The position numbers and the translations under genes were made by a program. Of a DNA stretch of 5,337 bases, positions 1-5,337 are shown one piece after another. The notes beneath the pieces were generated by a model that saw nothing but the letters and a program-made list of their open reading frames with translations, was not told where the DNA came from and ran no database searches. The stretch comes from Oligosphaeraceae bacterium (lineage in GTDB: Bacteria; Verrucomicrobiota; Lentisphaeria; Oligosphaerales; Oligosphaeraceae): NCBI GenBank assembly GCA_012515455.1, contig JAAYYJ010000152.1:1-5337 (forward strand), given 5' to 3'. The number at the start of each line of letters is the position of its first letter. The first letter of the stretch is position 1.

Positions 1-698
1 CGCCGCCGGAGCTCGCGCCGCCGGAACCCGCGCCGCCCCAGCCCGCGCCGCCCCAGCCCGCGCCGCCCCAGCCCGCGCCGCCCCAGCCCGCGCCGCCCAA
101 GCCTGCGCCGCCCAAGCCTGCGCCGCCCAAGCCTGCGCCGCCCAAGCCTGAGCCGCCTCAGGCGTCCTCCAGCAAGCCTCGAGTTCCGTCTTTGGCTGAG
201 CGTTTGCGTACGGCCAAGGTCCAGGGTTCAGCGGTGCCAGCGAGAAGGCCTCCGGCGCGTGCCGAGTCGAGCAGCAATATTCGCAGCCGGCTGCTGCATA
301 ATGTCTCCAAGTCGGTCAGCGTTCCCCGCAACTCCCCGTCTAATGGCTCTCCGTCTGGCAGCGTCATGACCCTGGCCGAGCGCGAGGCGGTAAATTATGC
401 CGATCAGGTGGTAAATCCCCGGCTGGCACCGATTTGGGATGAGGTCGGACCTTCCCGGGGAGACCTGGACGAGGCACAATCCTCCACCGTGGAGATTGTG
501 TTTACGGTTTTGGCCAACGGCAGAATTACCCTGCCGCGTATTTCGCGCCGCTCCAGTTCCGCGGCCATGAATCAGGCTGCGGAGACGCTGCTGCAGCGCA
601 TTCAAGGCCTGCATCTGCCCAGCCTGGCGGAATCCGGCATCAAGTCGGCGAAGCTGAGCATCCGCATCACTTTGAACGCACAAGCTGCGCAGGGATAG
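1..698 (+). CDS. TonB/TolA-type energy transducer, C-terminal part (5' partial)
   Basis: The reading frame is open from the window edge (first full codon at 3) to a TAG at 696-698, giving 231 visible residues; the start is upstream. In order: a Pro/Ala repeat (residues 1-55), a Ser/Arg-rich basic linker (about 56-120), and a compact C-terminal domain (about 122-231). That domain begins with a helix (YADQVV...IW) and continues with VEIVFTVLANGRI, then a helix with AAETLLQRI and a final strand LSIRITLNA. This strand-turn-strand-helix-strand order with a central 'NGRI' turn is typical of TonB and TolA C-terminal domains. Such proteins are anchored in the inner membrane, span the periplasm through the Pro-rich segment, and pass ExbB/D- or TolQ/R-derived energy to the outer membrane. 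I cannot tell TonB from TolA, and the expected N-terminal anchor is not visible. It ends 168 bp before the next gene, so a shared transcript is uncertain. Confidence 0.75.
   Translation, partial: PPELAPPEPAPPQPAPPQPAPPQPAPPQPAPPKPAPPKPAPPKPAPPKPEPPQASSSKPRVPSLAERLRTAKVQGSAVPARRPPARAESSSNIRSRLLHNVSKSVSVPRNSPSNGSPSGSVMTLAEREAVNYADQVVNPRLAPIWDEVGPSRGDLDEAQSSTVEIVFTVLANGRITLPRISRRSSSAAMNQAAETLLQRIQGLHLPSLAESGIKSAKLSIRITLNAQAAQG
3..167 (+). repeat. 15 bp tandem repeat encoding PPxPA units
   Basis: Eleven in-frame 15 bp units encode five-residue Pro-rich steps: PPELA, PPEPA, four PPQPA, three PPKPA, PPKPE and a decayed PPQAS. The four Q units (33-92) are identical to each other (ccg ccc cag ccc gcg). 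The first three K units (93-137) are also identical and differ from the Q units at two linked sites (cag to aag, ccc to cct). The array may continue upstream of the window. It encodes the extended periplasm-spanning arm expected in TonB-like proteins. Confidence 0.95.
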
Positions 699-806
699 GC
701 GGCTCCGCCACTCCCCCCAGGCAGTTGTTTCCGCCCCCCCGGGAATGCGGGCCTGCACTGCCCTCTTTCGCGCTGACAATGGTTGCCAGCGTGCTTGCTT
801 TTTGCC

Positions 807-840
807 GCCGGGGCCAGCACAGGCTGGCTTTGCGCCCGGC
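807..840 (+). promoter_or_regulatory. Predicted bulged hairpin in the leader of the extended pilT-like gene
   Basis: Two stacked stems are visible: an outer 6 bp stem of GCCGGG (807-812) with CCCGGC (835-840), and an inner 6 bp stem of GCCAGC (813-818) with GCTGGC (823-828). The loop is ACAG and there is a 6-base bulge, TTTGCG (829-834), on the 3' side. It ends 16 bases before the GGAG at 857. No U-run follows the full structure, so it is not a classical terminator, although the inner stem is followed by TTT. It could shape translation of the next gene, weakly end the upstream transcript, or be chance in GC-rich DNA. The pairing is certain; the function is inferred. Confidence 0.4.
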
Positions 841-856
841 TGAGCCGTGTAACGCC

Positions 857-860
857 GGAG
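857..860 (+). promoter_or_regulatory. Ribosome binding site that sets the start of the extended pilT-like gene
   Basis: GGAG lies 6 bases before the ATG at 867 and only 3 bases before the adjacent in-frame ATG at 864. The spacing favours 867. A farther in-frame TTG at 783 would add 28 residues but has no Shine-Dalgarno in front of it. Confidence 0.6.
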
Positions 861-866
861 ATCATG

Positions 867-2420
867 ATGGATAAAAATTCAGTCACCAGGGAAATCGATT
901 GGTTATGCTATCATGCAGTGCAGGAGGGATTGCTTGATCCCCCGACCTGTGTGGCGGTGATGGAGGCCCTGGAGGAAAATAAACTCACCCCGGGAATGCA
1001 AATCTTCCTGGAAGTAGTGCAGCAGAACAATCTCTGCAGCGATGGCGCACAGCTGCAGAATCTGGCCGCCATGGCGAGAGAGGAGGCCAAGGTCTTTGCT
1101 CCTCCCTATAGCATCTTTGAGGCTGCTGGTCCAGAGACTACCGCGCAAGGTGAACCGGCAACTGTCGAAAAACCTGCTGAGAAGGCAGCGACCGCCAGCG
1201 CCAAGCACGAAGAGCCGCCGGAAATCAGCGCCGCCGCGCCGCTGCCGGACAGCGCCGCGGCTTGGCTGAATGGCTGGCCGGTCCTGGCCGAAGTCGAAAA
1301 CCTGCCCCTCGAAGGGCAGAGGAAACTGCTGGCTGACTTCCTCAGCCGGGGACGCCAGTGCCGCTGCAGCGATATCCATATCTCAACCGGGGCATATCCC
1401 TTCGTACGCCGCTTCACCAAAATCTATCTCCTGCCCGGACAGCGGGTGCTCACTGCCAAGGCCGCTGAGATGCTCAATCTGTGCTGCCTGAACGAAGAAC
1501 AGCGGCAGCAATTTGAGGAAAATCATGAGCTCGATTACAGCCTGAAAATCACGGACCAGGAGCGCTACCGGACCAACGTGATGAAGCATCGCCTGGGCGT
1601 GGCCGGCTCATACCGGGTCATCGATGCCTCCGTCAAGAGCATCGCCGAGCTCGGCTTCAAAAACCCCGAGGTCATCGAAAAACTTACCGCCCATAACCAG
1701 GGCCTGGTCCTGATCACCGGCCCGGCCGGCTGCGGCAAATCCTCGACCCTGAATACTCTGGTCGATTTCATCAATCGCAACCGCGAGGACCACATTGTCA
1801 CCATTGAAGACCCGATTGAAGTCATCCACCGCTCCATAAACTGCAATGTCACCCAGCGCGAACTGGGGCGGCATACCAAGAGCTTCAGCAATGCCTTGCG
1901 GGCAGTCCTGCGCGAGGACCCGGATATCATCGTCATCGGTGAGCTGCGGGACCTGGAGACCATTGAGATGGCTATCCGGGCGGCCGAGACCGGGCACCTG
2001 GTTTTCGGTACCCTGCATACCAGCAGCGCCCCCTCCACCATGGACCGGGTGCTGGATGTCTTCCCCCCCAATCAGCAGTCGCAGATCCGGTCGATGGTGG
2101 CGGAGAGTCTGAAGGCGGTTATTTGCCAGCAGCTGCACCCGAACCTCGATGACACCGGCGTGTGCATGTCCGCCGAAATCCTGTTGAGTACCCTGGCAGT
2201 ATCCAATCTGATCCGGGAAGGCAAGACCTACCAGATCAATTCCACCATCCAAACCAGCCGCAATATCGGCATGAGCACCATGGAGCAGAGTATGTTCGAC
2301 CTCTTCATGGACGGCAAGCGCAGCTTTGAACAAACTCTGCCCTATATCAAGATCCCCGACCTGATCCGGCAGATGCAGGCCAGGGAAGCACAAAATTTCG
2401 GCAAAGGCAGGCGCAGCTGA
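867..2420 (+). CDS. PilT-family type IV pilus retraction ATPase with long N-terminal extension
   Basis: This 517-residue hexameric secretion-type ATPase is expected to power pilus retraction at the cytoplasmic face of the inner membrane. PilT is usually about 345-370 residues; here some 155 extra residues precede the PilT N-domain. Residues 1-77 look helical, and about 85-130 form an Ala/Pro/Glu/Lys linker. The N-domain (about 155-275) has SDIHIS at 168-173 and arginines 233, 235, 242 and 250. The ATPase core has Walker A GPAGCGKSS (285-293, usually GPTGSGKST), Asp box TIEDPIE (312-318), Walker B DPDIIVIGELRD (351-362, Glu359), and a His box with both histidines (His377, His384). An AIRNLIRE-like motif, AVSNLIRE (444-451), is PilT's rather than PilB's hallmark. 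The start at 867 is chosen from GGAG spacing; 864 is equally in frame. It is probably cotranscribed with the pilT 26 bp downstream. PilU is an alternative name, but the AIRNLIRE likeness favours PilT. Confidence 0.9.
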   Translation: MDKNSVTREIDWLCYHAVQEGLLDPPTCVAVMEALEENKLTPGMQIFLEVVQQNNLCSDGAQLQNLAAMAREEAKVFAPPYSIFEAAGPETTAQGEPATVEKPAEKAATASAKHEEPPEISAAAPLPDSAAAWLNGWPVLAEVENLPLEGQRKLLADFLSRGRQCRCSDIHISTGAYPFVRRFTKIYLLPGQRVLTAKAAEMLNLCCLNEEQRQQFEENHELDYSLKITDQERYRTNVMKHRLGVAGSYRVIDASVKSIAELGFKNPEVIEKLTAHNQGLVLITGPAGCGKSSTLNTLVDFINRNREDHIVTIEDPIEVIHRSINCNVTQRELGRHTKSFSNALRAVLREDPDIIVIGELRDLETIEMAIRAAETGHLVFGTLHTSSAPSTMDRVLDVFPPNQQSQIRSMVAESLKAVICQQLHPNLDDTGVCMSAEILLSTLAVSNLIREGKTYQINSTIQTSRNIGMSTMEQSMFDLFMDGKRSFEQTLPYIKIPDLIRQMQAREAQNFGKGRRS

Positions 2421-2434
2421 AGCAGCCGCAGGAA

Positions 2435-2440
2435 AAGGAG
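2435..2440 (+). promoter_or_regulatory. Strong Shine-Dalgarno of pilT
   Basis: AAGGAG sits 6 bases before the ATG at 2447, inside the 26 bp gap after the upstream ATPase gene. It fixes the start and suggests efficient independent initiation on a shared transcript. Confidence 0.8.
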
Positions 2441-2446
2441 TATACG

Positions 2447-3532
2447 ATGTTGCATTTGGATGATCTACTGCGGCAGATGATTGAGCTGGGCGGCTCGGAC
2501 CTGCATTTGTGCTCTACCATGACCCCGAAAATCCGCCTGCATGGCAATCTGGTGCCGCTGCCCGAACGGGACCCCATCCCCCCTGAGGAGATGCTGCGCA
2601 TCCTGGAAGAAGTCGCTCCGCCGGTGCGCTGGGAATGGTATGTCAAAAATTGGGACATGGACTACGCCTATGAAATCAAGGGCCTGGCCCGTTTCCGGGT
2701 GAACTACCTGAACAACTACTACGGTCCGGCAGCGGTGATGCGGGTGATCCCCACAAAAATCATGTCCATCGATGCCTTGAAACTCCCGCCCATCCTGCGC
2801 AATATCTGCGAGAACAAGAACGGCCTGGTGCTGGTGACCGGACCGACCGGCAGCGGCAAATCCACCACCCTGGCGGCGATGATCGACTACATCAACGATA
2901 CCCAGGATAAGCATATCATCACCATTGAGGACCCCATCGAATTCGTGCATCCGAACAAACATTCCGTAATCGTCCAGCGCGAGGTCGGTCCGGATACCAA
3001 AAGCTTCGGCACCGCTTTGCGGGGAGCCATGCGGGCCGACCCGGATATCATCCTGGTCGGCGAAATGCGCGACCAGGAGACCATCAACCTGGCTCTGACT
3101 TGCGCTACCATGGGAATTCTGGTCTTTGGTACCCTGCATACCAATAACGCCCCCAAGACCATCGACCGGATCATCGATTCCTTCCCCTGCGACCAGCAGC
3201 CGCAAATCCGGGCCATGCTGGCGCAGTCCCTGGCTGCAGTCGTGTCGCAGCTGCTTTGCCGGACCGCCAGCGGCAAAGGCCGCGTCGCCTGCCACGAAGT
3301 GCTGCTGCGCAATGAGGGCCTGCCCGCGACCATCCGCGAAGGGGCTATCGCCAATATCCGCAGCATCATCGAGCAGTCCTCCGGGGCAGGGATGCAGAGC
3401 ATGGATAATACCTTGATGAAGTTGTTCAAGGAAGGTAAAATCACCTCCCTCGAAGCATATCTGAAATCGCTGAACAAGATTGAGTTCGAAAAAATTCTGA
3501 CTCCGGAGGACAAGGAGTCTCTGCGCGGCTAG
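2447..3532 (+). CDS. pilT: Type IV pilus retraction ATPase PilT (second, normal-length paralogue)
   Basis: At 361 residues this is of usual PilT length and should form a hexameric motor that depolymerises the pilus. The N-domain carries SDLHL (17-21) and ARFRVN (81-86). The ATPase core has a canonical Walker A GPTGSGKST (132-140), Asp box TIEDPIEFVH (159-168, Glu161), Walker B DPDIILVGEMRD (198-209, Glu206) and GTLHT with His231. Compared with the well-known Pseudomonas PilT, three positions are unusual. Ile224 replaces the first His of GHLVFGTLH. Tyr92 replaces the Arg of the NQNRG segment. The AIRNLIRE motif is reduced to LPATIREG (292-299). The C-terminal GMQSMD (315-320) is kept. It shares 'TKSF', 'QIR' and a 15-base identity (1917-1931 with 3038-3052) with the upstream paralogue, which points to an old tandem duplication. 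The pair resembles pilT-pilU arrangements, in which one motor depends on the other. Confidence 0.92.
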   Translation: MLHLDDLLRQMIELGGSDLHLCSTMTPKIRLHGNLVPLPERDPIPPEEMLRILEEVAPPVRWEWYVKNWDMDYAYEIKGLARFRVNYLNNYYGPAAVMRVIPTKIMSIDALKLPPILRNICENKNGLVLVTGPTGSGKSTTLAAMIDYINDTQDKHIITIEDPIEFVHPNKHSVIVQREVGPDTKSFGTALRGAMRADPDIILVGEMRDQETINLALTCATMGILVFGTLHTNNAPKTIDRIIDSFPCDQQPQIRAMLAQSLAAVVSQLLCRTASGKGRVACHEVLLRNEGLPATIREGAIANIRSIIEQSSGAGMQSMDNTLMKLFKEGKITSLEAYLKSLNKIEFEKILTPEDKESLRG

Positions 3533-3573
3533 TTTTTCCGGCCAGCGCAGTTCTGATTTGCAGTTCAATCACC

Positions 3574-3593
3574 GCGCCGGGCAGTGCCGGCGC
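3574..3593 (+). terminator. GC-rich hairpin between pilT and the oxidoreductase gene (weak terminator candidate)
   Basis: There is a perfect 7 bp inverted repeat, GCGCCGG (3574-3580) with CCGGCGC (3587-3593), and a 6-base loop, GCAGTG. No T-run follows. The structure ends only 9 bases before the AGGGGG ribosome binding site of the next gene (3603-3608). It may partly separate the pilus genes from the next unit or affect translation of the oxidoreductase. It is not a canonical intrinsic terminator. Confidence 0.3.
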
Positions 3594-3612
3594 CGCCAGC
3601 TCAGGGGGTCGC

Positions 3613-4656
3613 ATGTCTGAATTACGGGTCGGCATAGTCGGTTTGGGCTGGGTTGCAGGTGCGCATATCGAGGCCGTGCAGGCCAGCCGCGGCGCCAGAG
3701 TCCGCGCCGTCTGCAGCCGGCGCGGGCCGACGCCGGAGGCGGTCGCGGCCCGCTACGGCCTCGACAAACCGGTGGTCTACAGTGATTACCAGGAACTGCT
3801 GGCTGATCCTGATATCGATGTGGTGTCCCTGTGCAGCGTCAATGCTCTGCATCCGGCCCAGGCGATTGCGGCGATTCAGGCCGGCAAGCATGTGTATATT
3901 GAAAAACCTATCGCTCTGAGCCAGGAGCAGGCCAAAGCCATCTATGATGCCTGGCGGGGCAGCCGGGTCAAGGTCTGCGTGGGTTTCGAATGCCGCTTCA
4001 GTCAGCAGCTGACCCTGCTCAAAGCGGTGATTGACCAGGGCCTGATCGGTGACCTCCATTATGGCGAGGCAGACTATTATCACGGCATCGGACCATGGTA
4101 CGGGCAGTTCCCCTGGAGCTGCCGCCGGGACGGCGGCGGCAGCGCTCTGCTCAGCGGCGGTTGCCACGCCTTGGATGCACTGCTGCTGGCCATGACTGCA
4201 CCGGTGTTGGAAGTCAGCAGCTATGCCAGCCAAAGCAAGGCGGAGTGTTTTCGCGAATACGAATTCCCCGCCTGCAGCGTGAGCATCCTCAAATTCGCCG
4301 ACGGCAAGATCGGTAAGGTCACCGCCTCGGTCGACTGCCTGCAGCCGTATTATTTCCACTTCCAGTTCCTGGGCAGCAAGGGCAGCATCCTGGATAATAA
4401 ATTCTGCAGCCGCGCCCTGCCGGGACTGAGCCCGGACAAGTGGACCACCCTGGAGACCGCGCTGCTTGACTCAGGAGACGTCCTGGACCATCCCTACCAG
4501 CCCCAGTTCCAGGCCTTCTTTGACAGCATCCGTAATGACCGCCCCATGCCTTTGACCGGACTGGAACAGGCGTACCAGACCCACCGGGTTATTTTTGCGG
4601 CAGAGAAATCTCTGCAGCTGGGTCGCCCGGTGCAAATGAGCGAAATACCCAACTGA
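3613..4656 (+). CDS. Gfo/Idh/MocA-family NAD(P)-dependent oxidoreductase
   Basis: This 347-residue protein has the usual length and two-domain layout of a family whose members oxidise or reduce sugars, inositols and related polyols with NAD(P). The N-terminal Rossmann fold shows VGIVGLGWVAGAH (6-18) with glycines 10, 12 and 16. It continues with DPDIDVVSLCSVNALH (65-80) and the signature EKPIALS (97-103), whose Lys98 is the usual catalytic or substrate-contacting lysine. The C-terminal alpha/beta domain has an aromatic stretch YYHGIGPWYGQFPW (155-168) and GGSALLSGGCHALDAL (175-190), with His185 and Asp188 in the usual active-site positions. No signal peptide is seen, so it should be cytoplasmic. 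The start follows AGGGGG with 4-base spacing. The substrate cannot be read from sequence. It is followed after 15 bp by an unknown gene, probably cotranscribed; the 80 bp to pilT leaves a shared transcript with the pilus genes open. Confidence 0.92.
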   Translation: MSELRVGIVGLGWVAGAHIEAVQASRGARVRAVCSRRGPTPEAVAARYGLDKPVVYSDYQELLADPDIDVVSLCSVNALHPAQAIAAIQAGKHVYIEKPIALSQEQAKAIYDAWRGSRVKVCVGFECRFSQQLTLLKAVIDQGLIGDLHYGEADYYHGIGPWYGQFPWSCRRDGGGSALLSGGCHALDALLLAMTAPVLEVSSYASQSKAECFREYEFPACSVSILKFADGKIGKVTASVDCLQPYYFHFQFLGSKGSILDNKFCSRALPGLSPDKWTTLETALLDSGDVLDHPYQPQFQAFFDSIRNDRPMPLTGLEQAYQTHRVIFAAEKSLQLGRPVQMSEIPN

Positions 4657-4671
4657 AGCACTGGAGGTTTT

Positions 4672-5304
4672 ATGGCTGTACGGACTCGCCGGGACCTGGA
4701 GCTGACTCTGCACGAACTCGTGGTGCCGTCTTTGCAGAGCCAGACGCAGACTGGGCACCTGCTGTCGGCGGCTCTGCTCTGGCCGCGAGTCTCTATCGCC
4801 AGTCGCAGCTGCGAGAAGGAAATCAGCCTCCAGCAGGGCCGGGCGGACTGGCAGCAGGCGGACTGGTGCCGGAAAATCCTGTTCAAGGAAAGCGTGGACA
4901 ATATCTTCGGGCTGGAATTGAGCCTGAGCTGCCCCCTGAGCCGTGCGCAGCTCCAGGAGTTCTCCCGCTACCTGGCTGGAAACATCATCAAATTAGGCGC
5001 TGAAGTAATTGACGACGCTTTCCCGGGCGGAGACGCAGCCGCGCTGCCGCTGCTCTATGCCAGTAAGAATCTGCTGCAGACCAAAAAACCCGCAATAATT
5101 GTCCGGGGGGCCTGTGCCATCTCACTCAACGATCTCCCGGAGGAAGGCACGCAGTTCCTGGAGCTGCCCTTGTTTTCCGAGCGCGAGCTGGTGCGCCGCC
5201 GGCGAGAGGGCGGGCACCGCGACCATGTCCGCTATACCCGCGAGACGCTGCTGGCAGCCGGTGCGCCGGACGGCCTGGCCCGCATCCAGCTACGCAGTCT
5301 CTAA
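4672..5304 (+). CDS. Hypothetical protein, 210 residues, no family recognised
   Basis: An ATG preceded by GGAGG (4663-4667) with 4-base spacing opens a frame ending in TAA at 5302-5304. It lies 15 bp after the oxidoreductase, so the two are probably one operon. I recognise no domain. There is no signal peptide or membrane segment, so it should be soluble and cytoplasmic. Visible features are a mainly helical N-terminus (1-75) with tryptophans 37, 60 and 65; a likely strand LELSLS (81-86); a helical stretch around 90-108; a hydrophobic strand PAIIVRGACAISL (140-152); and a basic patch RRRREGGHRDHVR (175-187) near the C-terminus. Coding is supported by the ribosome binding site, tight spacing, and codon and GC use like its neighbours. 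A role alongside the dehydrogenase is inference only. Confidence 0.75.
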   Translation: MAVRTRRDLELTLHELVVPSLQSQTQTGHLLSAALLWPRVSIASRSCEKEISLQQGRADWQQADWCRKILFKESVDNIFGLELSLSCPLSRAQLQEFSRYLAGNIIKLGAEVIDDAFPGGDAAALPLLYASKNLLQTKKPAIIVRGACAISLNDLPEEGTQFLELPLFSERELVRRRREGGHRDHVRYTRETLLAAGAPDGLARIQLRSL

Positions 5305-5337
5305 CCAGCTCTCCCCCCGCCGCTGCCGGGCACAAAA

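Noticed and set aside
3..167. The 15 bp array as a CRISPR or mobile-element repeat
   Set aside because: The units are contiguous, in frame, have no spacers and encode a regular Pro-rich protein arm.
773..778. CTGACA as a possible -35 promoter box
   Set aside because: No TATAAT-like -10 sequence occurs at suitable spacing downstream.
228..779. Long minus-strand open frame (183 residues) opposite the TonB-like gene
   Set aside because: It is a shadow of a GC-rich coding strand: it crosses the non-coding gap, has no domain, and the + strand product has clear TonB/TolA features.
783..866. In-frame TTG extension of the first ATPase giving a hydrophobic, signal-like N-terminus
   Set aside because: No Shine-Dalgarno precedes the TTG, the segment overlaps the predicted hairpin, and PilT motors are cytoplasmic. 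GGAG at 857-860 supports ATG 867 (or 864).
779..874. Small ORF (ATG 779 to TAA 872-874, 31 residues) overlapping the ATPase start by 8 bases, a possible leader peptide
   Set aside because: It has no ribosome binding site, no recognisable attenuator residues, and an Arg-rich composition expected by chance in GC-rich DNA.
3499..3537. Hairpin GACTCC/GGAGTC (3499-3504 with 3514-3519) followed by TTTTT at 3533-3537 as a pilT terminator
   Set aside because: The stem is only 6 bp, lies inside the coding region and ends 13 bases before the T-run, so it does not have terminator geometry.
2465..3568. Minus-strand open frame of 367 residues opposite pilT
   Set aside because: It is low-complexity (His, Gln, Gly, Asp rich) and opposite an unmistakable ATPase with all motifs; an antisense shadow.
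3622..4359. Minus-strand open frame of 245 residues opposite the oxidoreductase
   Set aside because: The Rossmann and EKP motifs are on the + strand; the antisense frame has no recognisable content.

Overview
The window looks like GC-rich chromosome from a Gram-negative (diderm) bacterium. It carries a TonB/TolA-type envelope protein and type IV pilus retraction motors. All five supported genes lie on the + strand, and I see no tRNA, rRNA, insertion sequence, CRISPR array or phage gene. The tandem PilT-like ATPases followed by a Gfo/Idh/MocA oxidoreductase remind me of the PVC group, perhaps Lentisphaerota/Victivallales. That is an impression from protein style, not something the sequence proves.

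Layout. (1) Positions 1-698 hold the 3' part of an envelope protein: a Pro-rich tandem repeat (PPxPA, 15 bp units, 3-167), a basic Ser-rich linker, and a C-terminal domain like those of TonB and TolA. Its N-terminus, where a membrane anchor would be expected, is outside the window. (2) Positions 699-866 are non-coding and contain a strong predicted bulged hairpin (807-840) just upstream of a GGAG ribosome binding site. (3) Positions 867-2420 encode a PilT-type retraction ATPase with an unusual N-terminal extension of about 155 residues. (4) Positions 2447-3532 encode a second, normal-length PilT paralogue, 26 bp downstream and with its own good Shine-Dalgarno. (5) After an 80 bp gap with a GC hairpin come a Gfo/Idh/MocA-family dehydrogenase (3613-4656) and, 15 bp later, an unrecognised 210-residue protein (4672-5304). 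The last 33 bases show nothing recognisable.

Functional reading. The two PilT paralogues probably form one transcription unit and act together at the cytoplasmic base of a type IV pilus, in a PilT/PilU-like division of labour. They diverge in different places. The first has a relaxed P-loop and an added N-terminal region but keeps both His-box histidines and most of the AIRNLIRE motif. The second has a canonical P-loop but has Ile in place of the first His-box histidine, Tyr in place of an N-domain arginine, and a degraded AIRNLIRE motif. The oxidoreductase and the unknown protein look like a separate two-gene unit whose link to the pilus genes is unproven. No complete new system is evident; the most interesting items are the split divergence of the PilT pair, the PilT extension, the blockwise repeat, and the orphan 210-residue protein.
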